DNA of 64,000 nucleotides from Lysobacteraceae bacterium (GTDB taxonomy: Bacteria; Pseudomonadota; Gammaproteobacteria; Xanthomonadales; Xanthomonadaceae): positions 49,915-113,914 of the forward strand of contig JAMLIV010000004.1 of the NCBI GenBank assembly GCA_023954075.1. The letters run 5' to 3'. Positions 21,076 through 30,643 of this stretch are shown here, piece after piece. Below the pieces are notes generated by a model. That model did not search any database. It saw nothing but the letters and a program-made list of their open reading frames with translations, and was not told the origin of the DNA. The position numbers and the translations under genes are program-made. Each line of letters begins with the position of its first letter. Position 1 is the stretch's first letter.

Positions 21076-22832
21076 GCCGCGTTCTCCAGCGCCAGATCGG
21101 CCGATTCAACCAGCTGGATGAAGGCGTCCTCCATCGTCGGATCGGGGCGTTCGGGGGTGATCGCGGCGCGCTTGAGCGCGTCCGGCGTGTCCAGCGCGAT
21201 GAGCCGCGCCCGATACAGCATCGCCACCCGATCGCAGTATTCGGCCTCGTCCATGAAGTGGGTGGTGACCATGATGGTCACGCCCTTGCGCGCCAGTCCG
21301 TTGATGTGGGTCCAGAACTCGCGCCGGGTGATGGGGTCGACGCCGGAGGTCGGCTCGTCGAGGAACAGCACCGGCGGGTGGTGCATGAGCGCGCAGGCCA
21401 GCGCGAGGCGCTGCTTGTGGCCCAGCGGCAGCGAATCGGGTGCTACATCCAGCCAGCCGCCGAGGTCGAAGGTTTCGATCATCTCGGCGATGCGCGCGCG
21501 CCGGGTGGCCGCGTCCAGCCCGTAGACGCCGGCCGAGAACTCCAGGTTCTGGCGCACCGACAGCAGGCCGTACAGCGAGAACTTCTGGGCCATGTAGCCC
21601 AGCCGGCCCTTGACCGCGCCGGTGGCCCGGCGCAGGTCCAGCCCGACCACCTGGGCTTCGCCCGCACTGGGCTTGAGCAGTCCGCAGAGCATCTTGAACG
21701 TGGTGGACTTGCCCGCGCCGTTGGGCCCGAGCAGGCCGAAGATCTCCCCCTTCTTCACCTCGAAGCTGACGCTGTCGGTGGCGGTGAAGGCACCGAAGCG
21801 CTTGGTGAGATTGCGGCAGGACACGGCGACATCCGAACCCAGTTCGACCGGCGGCAGGCGCTCGGCCAGCGCCGAGGTGCCGCCGGGGCCGCCGCCGAGG
21901 AGGTCGATGAAGGCGTCCTCGAAACGCGCCGGCACCGCCGCCAGCGGTACCCGCACACGATCGGCGAACGCCTGCAGTTCGAGGCTGTCGTGGCCTTCGC
22001 GCAGCACCGCGCGCACGCCGGCCCCCTGAATCACGCCGTCGCTGACGCTGGCGAGGTCGAGCACCTCGGTCAGCACCGCCCGGCGCTCGGCACCGACGTT
22101 TTCCAGACGGAAGCTGCGGCCTTCGAGCTGCGCGGTGAGTTCCTGCGGCGGGCCATCGAACAGCAGTTGGCCTTCGTTGAGCAGGAGCACGCTTTCGCAG
22201 CGTTCGGCTTCGTCCAGATAGGCGGTGGACCAGACCACGGCCATGCCCTCGTCGGTCAGCGCCTGCACCATGCGCCAGAGGTCCTGACGGCTGACCGGGT
22301 CCACGCCGACGCCCGGTTCGTCCAGCAGCAGCACGCGCGGCCGCGCCATCAGCGCGCAGGCCAGACCCAGCTTCTGCTTCATGCCGCCGGACAGCTTGCC
22401 GGCGAGGCGTTCGGTGAAGGGTTCGAGCCGGGTGAACTCCAGCAGTTCGGCAAACAGAGCGGCGTTGCGCTCGGCGTCCATGCCGCGCAGGCGGGCATAC
22501 AGGCGCATGTTCTCCATCACCGACAGGTCCTCGTAGAGCCCGAAGCGCTGCGGCATGTAGCCGGTCACCACGTGGATCGCATCGTTGCCGGCGACGGTGT
22601 CGAAGCCGGCGACGACGGCCTTGCCCGAGGTCGGTTCGAGCAGCCCGGTCAGGATGCGCATCAGCGTCGTCTTGCCGGCGCCGTCCGGCCCGACCAGGCC
22701 GGTCAGGCGACCGTAGCGGATGCGCGCGTCAAGCGCGCGCAGCGCCTGCACCTGGCCAAAGCGCTTGTCCAGCGCGGTGATTTCCACGGCGTCCGATTCG
22801 GCCGAGGCGGCGCTCGGTGGGTGCGATTCCAT
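21072..22832 (-). CDS. ybhF: fused two-domain ABC exporter ATPase, YbhF-like
   Basis: A 586-residue protein with two nucleotide-binding domains in one chain. The first has Walker A GPDGAGKTT, signature LSGGMKQ and Walker B LLLDEPGVGVDP. The second has GPNGAGKST, a degenerate signature LPLGHKQR and LFLDEPTSGVDP. The altered second signature is usual in the YbhF/RbbA group, so it is not a defect. It energises the two ABC-2 permeases encoded just downstream and is preceded by the adaptor gene with a 3-base gap. Confidence 0.93.
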   Translation of the reverse strand: MESHPPSAASAESDAVEITALDKRFGQVQALRALDARIRYGRLTGLVGPDGAGKTTLMRILTGLLEPTSGKAVVAGFDTVAGNDAIHVVTGYMPQRFGLYEDLSVMENMRLYARLRGMDAERNAALFAELLEFTRLEPFTERLAGKLSGGMKQKLGLACALMARPRVLLLDEPGVGVDPVSRQDLWRMVQALTDEGMAVVWSTAYLDEAERCESVLLLNEGQLLFDGPPQELTAQLEGRSFRLENVGAERRAVLTEVLDLASVSDGVIQGAGVRAVLREGHDSLELQAFADRVRVPLAAVPARFEDAFIDLLGGGPGGTSALAERLPPVELGSDVAVSCRNLTKRFGAFTATDSVSFEVKKGEIFGLLGPNGAGKSTTFKMLCGLLKPSAGEAQVVGLDLRRATGAVKGRLGYMAQKFSLYGLLSVRQNLEFSAGVYGLDAATRRARIAEMIETFDLGGWLDVAPDSLPLGHKQRLALACALMHHPPVLFLDEPTSGVDPITRREFWTHINGLARKGVTIMVTTHFMDEAEYCDRVAMLYRARLIALDTPDALKRAAITPERPDPTMEDAFIQLVESADLALENAA

Positions 22833-22835
22833 GGC

Positions 22836-23843
22836 TCAGAACCGGGCCAGTGGCTGGCCGTCGGCCGCGCCGTCCAGGTCGATCGTGACCGGCATGCCCT
22901 GACGCAGCGCCGCATCGCCATCGTCCAGGACGATCCGCAGGCGATACACCAGATCGGTGCGCAGATCGGTGGTTTCGACCGCCTTGGGGGTGAACTCGGC
23001 GCGCGGCGAGATGAAGCCGATCTGGCCGCCATAGATCCTGTCCGAGGAGTCGGTGCGCACGCGAACCCGCGTGCCCGGCGCGATCCGCCCCAGATCGGTT
23101 TCGCCCACATAGGCGCGCACATACACCGGGGCGTCCAGGCTCAGGCGATAGACCGTGCTTTGGCTCGCCACCATGCTGCCCGGCTCGCGCACCCGCACAA
23201 TCACGGTGCCCTGACTGGGTGCAAACAGCTCGGTATCGGCCAGCGCGGTGGCGGCCTGGGCGCGTGTGGCCTGCGCGGCGGCAAGCCGGGCTTCGCCCGC
23301 GGCGATGTCTTCCTGGCGGAAGCCTTCCTGCGCCTGCGAGAGGGCGGCCTGCGCCGCCTTCACGCCCGCTGCGGCCTGGTCGCGGGCGGTCCGGGTGGCG
23401 TCCACCGTGCGCTGGCTGCTGGCCCCCGTGGACAGGAGCTCGTGCTGGCGCCGGTAGTTGGCCTCGGCGTCTGCGGCCAGTGCCTGGGCCTGCCTGAGCG
23501 CCGCCTGGGCCTGGGTGATCTCCTGCGGGCGCAGTCCGGCGCGCAGTTTGGCCAGCTCGGCCTCGGCGATCGCCACCGAGGCGTCGGCCACGGCCAGTGC
23601 ATCGTGGAAGGGCTGGGCGTCGAGGGCGGCCAGACGTTCGCCGGCCGTGACCCGGTCGCCTTCGTCGCGGGTCATTTCCAGCACCCGGCCCGGCTGGCGG
23701 AAGGCGAGATCCACTTCGCGGATGTCCACGTTTCCGTAGAGGCGCAGCGCGGCACCGTCCGAGGGTGACCGCGCTTTCCAGGCAAAGATCCCGACGGCGG
23801 CGACCGCAACGACGACCGCGACAATGATTGGTGTGCGCTTCAT
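22836..23843 (-). CDS. ybhG: HlyD-type membrane fusion protein, YbhG-like
   Basis: A 335-residue periplasmic adaptor with one N-terminal anchor (IIVAVVVAVAAVGIFAW), a biotinyl-lipoyl hairpin (GRVLEMTRDEGDRVTAGERLA), a long Ala/Gln-rich coiled coil at about 85-200, and beta-barrel and membrane-proximal domains (VYVRAYVGETDLGRI). It would link the ABC-2 permeases to the outer-membrane channel. The GTGA-type overlap with the TetR gene and the 3-base gap to the ATPase show a single operon. Confidence 0.92.
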   Translation of the reverse strand: MKRTPIIVAVVVAVAAVGIFAWKARSPSDGAALRLYGNVDIREVDLAFRQPGRVLEMTRDEGDRVTAGERLAALDAQPFHDALAVADASVAIAEAELAKLRAGLRPQEITQAQAALRQAQALAADAEANYRRQHELLSTGASSQRTVDATRTARDQAAAGVKAAQAALSQAQEGFRQEDIAAGEARLAAAQATRAQAATALADTELFAPSQGTVIVRVREPGSMVASQSTVYRLSLDAPVYVRAYVGETDLGRIAPGTRVRVRTDSSDRIYGGQIGFISPRAEFTPKAVETTDLRTDLVYRLRIVLDDGDAALRQGMPVTIDLDGAADGQPLARF

Positions 23844-24448
23844 GACCGTGCCTCGATGCCGCGACGATAGAGGGCGAAGATGGCGGGAGCGTTCTCCCGC
23901 ATCCTCCGGGGCTTGCCTTCGAGGGTTGACTGGATCACCAGCCCCTGGATCGAACCGATGAACTGTATTGCCGCGGTGGTGATGTCGATCGCGGAATCGA
24001 TTTCGCCGGCCTCGACCCCCCGCTTGAGCAGGTCCGTGATGCGGGCGGCGTAGTGGCCGATCAGAACCTGCACCGCCTGCTTGGGCAGGGTGTCGCCGGC
24101 GCGCTGGAGTTCTCCGAACAGCATCCGCGGCACGCCGGGATGTGCCGCGACGAAGTCGATGTGGGCCAGGAACACGGCCTCCAGTGCGGCCATCGGGGTG
24201 CGGGCACCGGCGCGTGCGGCATCCAGGCGCGTCAGCAGGCGGTTGCTCACCCAGCCCATGACCGCTTCCAGGATGGAATCCTTGCTGGGGAAGTGGCGGA
24301 AGAGGGCACCTTGCGTCACACCCATGCGCTTGGCGATGGCTGCGGTGGTGATCTCGCTGGGATTCTGGACCGCGGCCAGAGCGACGACGGCTTCCACGGT
24401 GGCGGCGCGGCGCTCGTCCGCGGGCAGGTATTTCGGGAGTATGTTCAT
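23840..24448 (-). CDS. TetR-family repressor of the exporter operon (CecR/YbiH-like)
   Basis: A 202-residue regulator. The helix-turn-helix lies at about 32-68 (ITTAAIAKRMGVTQGALFRHF, with PSKDSIL after it), and a helical ligand-binding domain fills the rest. It is the first gene of the exporter operon, as cecR is in E. coli. A perfect 14-bp palindrome lies 20 bases upstream of its start, so autorepression of the whole operon by this protein is likely. The inducer is unknown. Confidence 0.9.
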   Translation of the reverse strand: MNILPKYLPADERRAATVEAVVALAAVQNPSEITTAAIAKRMGVTQGALFRHFPSKDSILEAVMGWVSNRLLTRLDAARAGARTPMAALEAVFLAHIDFVAAHPGVPRMLFGELQRAGDTLPKQAVQVLIGHYAARITDLLKRGVEAGEIDSAIDITTAAIQFIGSIQGLVIQSTLEGKPRRMRENAPAIFALYRRGIEARS

Positions 24449-24467
24449 GGTTGCCCGGCTGAAAGAA

Positions 24468-24481
24468 AGTAATCGATTACT
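24468..24481 (-). promoter_or_regulatory. palindromic operator, probable TetR binding site
   Basis: AGTAATCGATTACT is a perfect 14-bp palindrome in an AT-rich pocket 20 bases upstream of the TetR-family gene. Its position over the expected promoter of the exporter operon fits a dimeric repressor site. No other copy was noticed in the window. Confidence 0.65.
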
Positions 24482-24627
24482 ATCTTACTCCGGCAATTCA
24501 TGAACGCAGGCTGAAAATTTCAGGGCCACTGTCGCCGGCAGCCTCGGACGTGGCCGCCCGCCCGTGCGGCTCGCGATCGCGCCGGCGGTCGCGCTACCAT
24601 GCGCGGTCCACGATCAGGAGTTCCACC

Positions 24628-25131
24628 ATGTCCGACCTTCGCGCCGAAATCGTGACCTCGCGCGGCACGATCCACCTGACCCTCACCCCCGACCAGACCC
24701 CGGTAACCGTGGCCAATTTCGTCAACCTGGCGCAGCGCGGGTTCTACAACGGCCTCACGTTCCACCGCGTCATCCCGGACTTCATGATCCAGGGCGGCTG
24801 CCCGCACGGCATCGGCAACGGCGGCCCGGGATATCGCTTCGAGGACGAGTGCACCCCGGCACTGCGCCATGAGCGCGGCGTGCTGTCGATGGCCAATGCC
24901 GGCCCGGGCACCAATGGCAGCCAGTTCTTCATCACCCACGTTCCCTGCGGCTGGCTGGACGGCAAGCACACCGTGTTCGGCAAGGTGGTGGGCGACGCGG
25001 ACCAGGCCGTGGTCGATGCCGTGAAGGGTGGCGACATCATCGAGGCCATCCGCATCGTGGGCGATGCCACCGCGCTGCTGGATTCGCAGAAGGCCCGCGT
25101 GGCGCAGTGGAACGCGGCGCTGGCACCCTGA
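24628..25131 (+). CDS. ppiB: cyclophilin-type peptidyl-prolyl isomerase (PpiB-like, cytosolic)
   Basis: A 167-residue cyclophilin without signal peptide. Catalytic and binding residues are in [30 protein letters not shown] and [12 protein letters not shown]. The short form lacking the N-terminal export signal points to cytoplasmic proline isomerisation during folding. AGGAG lies 7 bases before ATG 24628. It is transcribed divergently from the TetR/exporter operon. Confidence 0.93.
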   Translation: MSDLRAEIVTSRGTIHLTLTPDQTPVTVANFVNLAQRGFYNGLTFHRVIPDFMIQGGCPHGIGNGGPGYRFEDECTPALRHERGVLSMANAGPGTNGSQFFITHVPCGWLDGKHTVFGKVVGDADQAVVDAVKGGDIIEAIRIVGDATALLDSQKARVAQWNAALAP

Positions 25132-25153
25132 TTGCGCCCGCTGCGAAAGCCAC

Positions 25154-25183
25154 CGCAACGCCGGCCACCGCGCCGGCGTTGCG
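25154..25183 (+). terminator. strong hairpin after ppiB
   Basis: A perfect 12-bp stem (CGCAACGCCGGC at 25154-25165 with GCCGGCGTTGCG at 25172-25183) and a 6-base loop lies 22 bases after the ppiB stop. Only a short CGTTCC follows, so termination may need Rho or another factor. Confidence 0.5.
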
Positions 25184-25283
25184 CGTTCCAGGACGGGGCG
25201 AACCCATCGTTTTCATGACGCGACCGGCGGATTCCACGCGCGCTGCGGCGACCATGCCGCACTGCAACAAAGTCCGGTGACAG

Positions 25284-25292
25284 TGATAGAAT
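25284..25292 (+). promoter_or_regulatory. extended -10 promoter of the aminotransferase gene
   Basis: TGATAGAAT combines a TGN extension with a TAGAAT hexamer (25287-25292) about 40 bases before the likely start codon. A partial -35 such as CTGCAA lies upstream at imperfect spacing. Confidence 0.45.
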
Positions 25293-25331
25293 CGCGCCTT
25301 CGACAGGTTCCCTCCAATGAGGATGATGTCC

Positions 25332-26537
25332 ATGCCACAGCTCGCGCGGCGCATGGGGCAGGCCAAGCCCAGCGCCATCATGGTGATTGCCGAAAAGACC
25401 CGCGCGCTGAAGGCGCAGGGGCGCGACATCATCAGCTTCTCCATCGGTGTCCCGAACTTCCTGCCTGGCGAGCACGTCTATGCTGCGGCACGCGCGGCGC
25501 TGGAGAAGGATTCGGGCCAGTACGGCTCCAACCGCGGTGCCGATGCGCTGCTCGACGCCATGCTCGCCCACTTCGAGCGCAACGGCATCGCCGGCCTCAC
25601 GCGCCGCAACCTGTGCGTGGGAATCGGTGCCAAGCAGGTGCTCTACAACCTGGCCGAGGCGCTGCTGGATCCGGGCGACACGATTGCGTTCCCGACGCCT
25701 TTCTGGACGACCTACGCCGACATCGCGGCGATCGTCGGGGCGAAGACGCTGCTGCTGCCGTGTCCGCCCGAGCAGGACTACAAGCTCACGCCGGCCCAGC
25801 TCGACGCGGCGTTGGCGCAAAAGCCCAAGGTGTTCCTGTTCAACAATCCCTCAAACCCCACCGGCATGGTCTATCACCGCGAGGAGATCGCGGCGCTGGC
25901 GGCGGTGATGGCGCGTCATGCGGACACCTGGATCGTGCTGGACGACATCTACAACCGCATGGTGTTCGATGAGGTGGGCTATCACAACGTGCTCGCCTTC
26001 GAGCCGTCGCTGCGCGACCGCACCATCGTGGTGGATTCGCTCTCCAAGACTTACGGGATGCCGGGCTGGCGCGTGGGTTTCGCCGCGGCGCCCGAGCACG
26101 TGGCGCAGGCGATGGTCACGCTCAATTCCAACCACATCACCAGCCTGCCTGAAGTGGTGAGCGCCGCCGCCGCGGCGGCGCTGGCGGGGCCGCAGGACAT
26201 TCCCGCGGCGCAGTGCGCCGGATTCGCACGCAAGCGCGACGTGGTGCTGGAGGCACTGGCGCGGATTCCCGGCGTGCGCTGCCCGCGCCCGGAAGGTGCG
26301 TTCTACGCCTTCCCGGACATCAGCGCGGCCTTTGGCCGAACGCATGTGCCCAGCGGTCGCCTGATCGGCAACGACGTCGAGCTGTGCGAGGCGCTGCTGG
26401 AGTCGGCCGGGGTGGCCTGCGTACCCGGATCGGCCTTCGGTGAGCCGCGCGCGCTGCGTATTTCCTATGCCTGCGCGGATGCCGCGTTGACGGAAGGTCT
26501 GGCGCGTATCCAGAAATTCTTTGCCGAACTCGAGTGA
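25332..26537 (+). CDS. class I/II pyridoxal-phosphate aminotransferase
   Basis: A 401-residue fold-type I aminotransferase of the aspartate/aromatic group. The PLP Lys is in SLSKTYGMPGWRVGF (Lys239 from this start). NNPSNPTG, DDIYNRM and the C-terminal Arg region RISYAC are present. The frame opens at ATG 25317, but GAGGA sits 8 bases before ATG 25332, so the shorter form is chosen. Substrates could be aspartate, aromatic or branched amino acids; the sequence does not decide. It is separated from ppiB by a hairpin and has its own promoter. Confidence 0.88.
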   Translation: MPQLARRMGQAKPSAIMVIAEKTRALKAQGRDIISFSIGVPNFLPGEHVYAAARAALEKDSGQYGSNRGADALLDAMLAHFERNGIAGLTRRNLCVGIGAKQVLYNLAEALLDPGDTIAFPTPFWTTYADIAAIVGAKTLLLPCPPEQDYKLTPAQLDAALAQKPKVFLFNNPSNPTGMVYHREEIAALAAVMARHADTWIVLDDIYNRMVFDEVGYHNVLAFEPSLRDRTIVVDSLSKTYGMPGWRVGFAAAPEHVAQAMVTLNSNHITSLPEVVSAAAAAALAGPQDIPAAQCAGFARKRDVVLEALARIPGVRCPRPEGAFYAFPDISAAFGRTHVPSGRLIGNDVELCEALLESAGVACVPGSAFGEPRALRISYACADAALTEGLARIQKFFAELE

Positions 26538-26624
26538 TGCGCAGGCGCGGATCCGGACGGCGGAGCTCCGCCGCGAGGCCGCGCCGCGCATTGCCGCTTC
26601 CCCCACACCCCGAGGAGAACGCCC

Positions 26625-27608
26625 ATGAAAACCCCCGTTCGCGTTGCCGTTACCGGCGCTGCCGGCCAGATCGGCTATTCGCTGCTGTTCCGCATCGCCT
26701 CCGGCGAAATGCTGGGCAAGGATCAGCCCGTCATCCTGCAGATGCTGGAACTGCCGCTGGAGAAGGCGCAGGCCGCGCTCAGGGGCGTGATGATGGAGCT
26801 TGAGGACTGTGCCTTCCCGCTGCTGGCCGGCATGGTCGGCACCGATGATCCGGAGGTGGCGTTCAAGGATGCCGATGTGGCCCTGCTCGTGGGGGCGATG
26901 CCGCGTGGCCCGGGCATGGAGCGCAAGGATCTGCTGCTCAAGAACGCTGAAATCTTCACCGTGCAGGGCCGTGCGCTGAACAAGGTGGCCTCGCGCAACG
27001 TCAAGGTTCTGGTGGTCGGCAATCCGGCCAATACCAACGCCTGGATCGCGATGAAGTCCGCGCCCGACCTTCCGGCGAAGAACTTCACCGCGATGCTGCG
27101 CCTGGACCACAACCGCGCGCTGAGCCAGCTGGCCGGCAAGGCGGGCGTGGCCGTGGGCGATGTCGAAAAGCTGGTGGTGTGGGGCAACCACAGCCCGACC
27201 ATGTATCCCGACTACCGCTTCGCCACCGCCGGCGGAGCTTCGCTCAAGGACAGCATCGGCGATGCCGCATGGAACGCGGAAACCTTCATCCCGACGGTGG
27301 CCAAGCGCGGTGCCGCGATCATCGAGGCGCGCGGTCTGTCCTCGGCCGCTTCGGCCGCCAACGCCGCCATCTGCCACGTGCGCGACTGGCTGCTGGGCTC
27401 GCATGGCAAGTGGGTGACGATGGGCATTCCTTCCGACGGCAGCTACGGCATTCCCGAAGGCGTGATCTTCGGTTTCCCGGTCACCACCGCGAACGGCGAG
27501 TACACCCTGGTGCGCGATCTTCCGATCGACGCGTTCAGCCAGAAGGCCATCGACAAGACGCTGGGCGAGCTGGAAGAAGAGCGCGCCGGCGTGGCGCACC
27601 TGCTCTGA
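26625..27608 (+). CDS. mdh: malate dehydrogenase (NAD)
   Basis: A 327-residue cytosolic enzyme converting malate to oxaloacetate in the TCA cycle. The Rossmann motif [21 protein letters not shown] is at the N-terminus. The substrate loop with [13 protein letters not shown] and the catalytic pair in RLDHNRAL and [11 protein letters not shown] are all present. Length and motifs match the LDH-like MDH group common in beta- and some gammaproteobacteria. GAGGAG lies just before ATG 26625. Confidence 0.96.
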   Translation: MKTPVRVAVTGAAGQIGYSLLFRIASGEMLGKDQPVILQMLELPLEKAQAALRGVMMELEDCAFPLLAGMVGTDDPEVAFKDADVALLVGAMPRGPGMERKDLLLKNAEIFTVQGRALNKVASRNVKVLVVGNPANTNAWIAMKSAPDLPAKNFTAMLRLDHNRALSQLAGKAGVAVGDVEKLVVWGNHSPTMYPDYRFATAGGASLKDSIGDAAWNAETFIPTVAKRGAAIIEARGLSSAASAANAAICHVRDWLLGSHGKWVTMGIPSDGSYGIPEGVIFGFPVTTANGEYTLVRDLPIDAFSQKAIDKTLGELEEERAGVAHLL

Positions 27609-27616
27609 GCCGCATC

Positions 27617-27662
27617 GGCGATCCGGCTGCAGGGCGCGAGGTGCGCCTGCGGCTGGATCGCC
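27617..27662 (+). terminator. bidirectional hairpin between convergent mdh and the PAS regulator gene
   Basis: A long imperfect stem starts 9 bases after the mdh stop. GGCGATCC (27617-27624) pairs with GGATCGCC (27655-27662), and the inner parts continue pairing with wobble pairs and one bulge. It lies between two convergent genes and could stop transcription from both sides. No T-run is present. Confidence 0.45.
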
Positions 27663-27709
27663 GCGGTAGAGGAAGCCGTGGGTGAGGCGTGCGGTGCGCT
27701 GCAGCCGGC

Positions 27710-29182
27710 TCACTCCGCGCTCGCACCGAAGCCGCGTTCGCGCCCCCAGATCACCGCCGTGCTGCGGCGATTCACGCCGATCTTCCCGTACAGCGTGGCG
27801 ACATGATTGCGCACCGTGTTGCGCGACAGTCCGAGGCGTTCGGCGATTGCCGCATCGCCGTGGCCGCTGCAGATCAGCTCCAGCACTTCGCGCTCGCGCG
27901 CCGTCAGCGCGTCGACTTCGCTGGCCGCAGCCTGCGGGCGGCGCACCTGCGCCAGCTTCTCCATCACCGTGCGGCTGAACCACGAGGCGTCTTTCATCAC
28001 GGCCTCCATAGCGCTGATGAGTTCGGCCTCGCCGCGCTTGCGCTCGGTGATGTCCTGGATGACGAACAGCGCGCAGGCCTCGTCCTGCAGCGTTACCGCC
28101 TCGGCTGAAAGCAGGCCGTCGATCACCACGTTGTCCAGCGCGCGCAGCTGTACGTCGCGGTTGCGGATCATCTGGCCGGCGTCCAGCGCCAGGTTGATGT
28201 CGCGCAGCGTGGCGCGGTCCAGGTACAGACCGCTGCTGGTGATCGAGCGTCCGACGATTTCGCCGCGCGGCCGGCCCACGGCGGTGGCGAAGGCGCCGTT
28301 GGCCTCGATCACGCACCAGTTGGACTGCACGCATACCGCCATCGGCACCGGCGCCATGCGGAAAGCCTTGGCGAAGCGCTCCTCGCTCTGGCGCAGCGAC
28401 TGCTCGGCGCGACGCCGCGCCTCCAGGTCGATGAAGGTGAACAGCATGCAGGGCCGCCCGGTCACCACGATGGGCTGGCCGGCCACCATCACCGACTTCC
28501 GGTCGCCGTCGCTGGTGCGCACGCGCGTCTCCTGCGGGCGGATCGCGCTGTGCGTGGCCAGCGCGCGCAGCGCCTGCTCGCGCCGCTGGGCGTCGTGCAG
28601 CACGTCGATCTCGTGGAAGGGCCGGCCGAGGATGTCCTCGCTGGCAAAGCCGGTCATCTCGCAGAAGCCCTCGTTCACCCGGATGTAGCGCGAATCGTCC
28701 AGGCGCAGGATCGCGGCAGGGGAGGGCTTGGTGGAAAAAAAGCGGTCGAACAGCTCGTCGGAATCGACCTTCTCGGTGGTGTCGATGGCGAAGAGCACCA
28801 GCAGCTCCGCCTGGTCGGCCTCATCTAAAAGGACTAGTCCACGGAACTCCAGCGTGCGCACCATTTCCTGTCCGTCGCGCTGCGTGAGCTCCAGCACCAG
28901 GCTGGCGAAGGACTCGCCCGACGCCAGGCGCGCGAACGGACTGCGGCTGGGCGGGATCGCCCGCCCGCCGGACTCGCGCAGCAGGAACCGCTCGGCGTAC
29001 TGCGCCGTCGATTCGCCAAGATCCTGCTGCGTGGCGCAGCCGTGCATGTCGAGCGCGGCGCGATTGGCCCAGAGGATGGCGCCGTCCGGATCCAGCAGGA
29101 TCACGCCCTCGCTGAGGTGGGCCATGATCTGCTGGAGCTGGCGGCGTCCCACCCCCTGGGCGGCGTGCGGTTCACGGGTCAT
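27710..29182 (-). CDS. multi-PAS LuxR-type transcriptional regulator
   Basis: A 490-residue cytosolic regulator. Three PAS-type sensor domains are recognisable (starting near 18 with MAHLSEGVILLDPDGAI, near 150 with AILRLDDSRYIRVNEGFCEMTG, and near 275 with FRMAPVPMAVCV). A LuxR helix-turn-helix lies at the C-terminus (LTAREREVLELICSG, GLSRNTVRNHVATLY). There is no kinase and no membrane segment, so the PAS domains must act directly on the DNA-binding domain. ATG 29182 has GGAG 7 bases upstream. It is divergent from the BON/CsbD stress cassette and may control it. Confidence 0.88.
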   Translation of the reverse strand: MTREPHAAQGVGRRQLQQIMAHLSEGVILLDPDGAILWANRAALDMHGCATQQDLGESTAQYAERFLLRESGGRAIPPSRSPFARLASGESFASLVLELTQRDGQEMVRTLEFRGLVLLDEADQAELLVLFAIDTTEKVDSDELFDRFFSTKPSPAAILRLDDSRYIRVNEGFCEMTGFASEDILGRPFHEIDVLHDAQRREQALRALATHSAIRPQETRVRTSDGDRKSVMVAGQPIVVTGRPCMLFTFIDLEARRRAEQSLRQSEERFAKAFRMAPVPMAVCVQSNWCVIEANGAFATAVGRPRGEIVGRSITSSGLYLDRATLRDINLALDAGQMIRNRDVQLRALDNVVIDGLLSAEAVTLQDEACALFVIQDITERKRGEAELISAMEAVMKDASWFSRTVMEKLAQVRRPQAAASEVDALTAREREVLELICSGHGDAAIAERLGLSRNTVRNHVATLYGKIGVNRRSTAVIWGRERGFGASAE

Positions 29183-29224
29183 GGGCGTGCTCCAGAAAAC
29201 GGGTTGCGGTCCGGTGGGATTCAT

Positions 29225-29300
29225 TCTCGCATTAGTATCTGGTTAAAAAAGGTCAATAGGTACTAGTTTTACTGGTATATCGATCACTATCTGGCCCCTT
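29225..29300. promoter_or_regulatory. AT-rich divergent promoter region of PAS/LuxR gene and stress cassette
   Basis: About 75 bases of markedly lower GC than the surroundings lie between the divergent genes. On the minus strand TTGACC is followed by T-runs and TACTAATG, a plausible promoter for the regulator. TATCTGG occurs twice in direct orientation (29236-29242, 29290-29296), and an imperfect inverted repeat TACTAGT/ACTGGTA lies at 29261-29277. These are candidate regulator sites. Confidence 0.45.
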
Positions 29301-29459
29301 CGGCGCTTCCTAGCATGGATTCCGCCCGGAACGCCGCATCGCGATCCGGGTGCCGGTCGAGGCGGAGGGTTCTGCTGTCCGTCCCGGTCGGCCCATCCAA
29401 CGGCCTTCGCGCCACGCGTTCCGCGGAAGCGTCGCCGAAGGCCCTGCCAGGAGATCGAC

Positions 29460-30074
29460 ATGAACAACGTCAACAGGATGACCGCACTTACCCTGGCCGT
29501 TTCGCTTGCGCTCGGTGCTGGACTTGCCGTCGCGGCGGAGCAGGCCAGTTCCTCCGAAGATCATTCGTCCAGCGCCACCCAGGCGATGGGCGACGCCTGG
29601 ATCACCGCCAAGGTGAAGGCCGAGCTGGCCACGACCGACGGGGTATCGAGCAGCGCCGTTTCGGTGACCACGGTGGACGGTGTGGTGACGCTGACCGGCG
29701 TGCTGCCGACCCGCAGCGCGGTCGACGCCGCGATCGCGCATGCCCGCAGCGTCGAAGGCGTCCTGAAGGTGGACGCCGCCGGCCTGAAGGTCGGCGATGC
29801 CGCCAAGGTCGCGGCCAGCGGAGATGAGGACGGCACGTCCTCCAGCGTCGGCCAGGCGGTGGACGACACCTGGATCACCACCAAGGTGAAGGCGGAGCTG
29901 GCGACCACCCAGGGCGTGCCGAGCACCGAGATCTCGGTCAAGACCGTCGATGGCGTGGTCACCCTGATCGGCGCGCTGCCGAGCGAGCTGGCGGTGAAGA
30001 AGGCCGTTGCCGCGGCGCGCAGCGTCAAGGGCGTGCGTCAGGTCGACGCGAGCTCGCTGCTGGTCGAAGGCTGA
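29460..30074 (+). CDS. periplasmic protein with two BON domains (OsmY-like)
   Basis: A 204-residue exported protein. The signal peptide ends near LAVAAE. Two BON domains follow, each with the pattern W-I-T-x-K-V-K-A-E-L-A and V-D-G-V-V-T-L (about 47-110 and 133-203). OsmY, the best-known relative, is an osmotic-stress periplasmic chaperone. A long leader of about 160 bases separates it from the AT-rich promoter region. It heads a run of four small stress-type genes. Confidence 0.88.
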   Translation: MNNVNRMTALTLAVSLALGAGLAVAAEQASSSEDHSSSATQAMGDAWITAKVKAELATTDGVSSSAVSVTTVDGVVTLTGVLPTRSAVDAAIAHARSVEGVLKVDAAGLKVGDAAKVAASGDEDGTSSSVGQAVDDTWITTKVKAELATTQGVPSTEISVKTVDGVVTLIGALPSELAVKKAVAAARSVKGVRQVDASSLLVEG

Positions 30075-30085
30075 GGAGACAGACC

Positions 30086-30283
30086 ATGAACGAAGATCGC
30101 ATCAAGGGCCAGTGGAAGCAGCTCAGCGGCAAAGTGAAGGCGCGCTGGGGCAAGCTCACCAACGACGACGTGCGGGTCGAGGAGGGCAACGCCGAATACC
30201 TTATCGGTAAACTCCAGGAGCGCTACGGGCTGGCCAAGGACGTGGCGAAGAAGGAAGTGAACGACTTCGTCGATTCGCTCTGA
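30086..30283 (+). CDS. CsbD family stress protein
   Basis: A 65-residue highly charged protein with the CsbD signature ([29 protein letters not shown], and the Lys-rich end). CsbD proteins are general-stress proteins of unknown mechanism. GAGGAG precedes ATG 30086, 11 bases after the BON protein stop, so it is probably co-transcribed. Confidence 0.92.
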   Translation: MNEDRIKGQWKQLSGKVKARWGKLTNDDVRVEEGNAEYLIGKLQERYGLAKDVAKKEVNDFVDSL

Positions 30284-30395
30284 CTCCGCCGCAGCGAAAC
30301 CCTCGGTGCCGGGGCGCATGGCGGCCCCGGCACCGATCCTGGCGCAGCGACGCGCCGCCCGCCATGGCTGTATCCGGCCTTCAAAGGAGAACGAC

Positions 30396-30560
30396 ATGCT
30401 CCACTATGCAATCGTGTTCCTCGTCATCGCCCTGATCGCGGGGTTCCTGGGCTTTTTCGGCATCGCCGGCACCGCGGCCTGGATCGCCAAGATCCTGTTC
30501 GTGGTGTTCATCGTGCTGTTCCTGATCTCGCTGGTCACCGGGCGCCGGCCGCGGGTCTGA
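30396..30560 (+). CDS. DUF1328 small membrane protein
   Basis: A 54-residue protein with two membrane helices ([20 protein letters not shown] and [19 protein letters not shown]), the DUF1328/YtjA pattern. AAAGGAGAA lies 6 bases before ATG 30396. It is commonly found next to CsbD and BON genes in stress cassettes. The function is unknown. Confidence 0.9.
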   Translation: MLHYAIVFLVIALIAGFLGFFGIAGTAAWIAKILFVVFIVLFLISLVTGRRPRV

Positions 30561-30643
30561 CCCCTTTCCGTGCCCGGCCACGTCGCCGGGCGCGGCCACC
30601 TGGCGGCGCGCTTCATTCCGCCGCATTCTTCTGGAGAACGAAA

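Noticed and set aside
21072..22832. degenerate second ABC signature (LPLGHKQR) as a sign of an inactive ATPase
   Set aside because: This variant is usual in the YbhF/RbbA group and both Walker motifs are intact.
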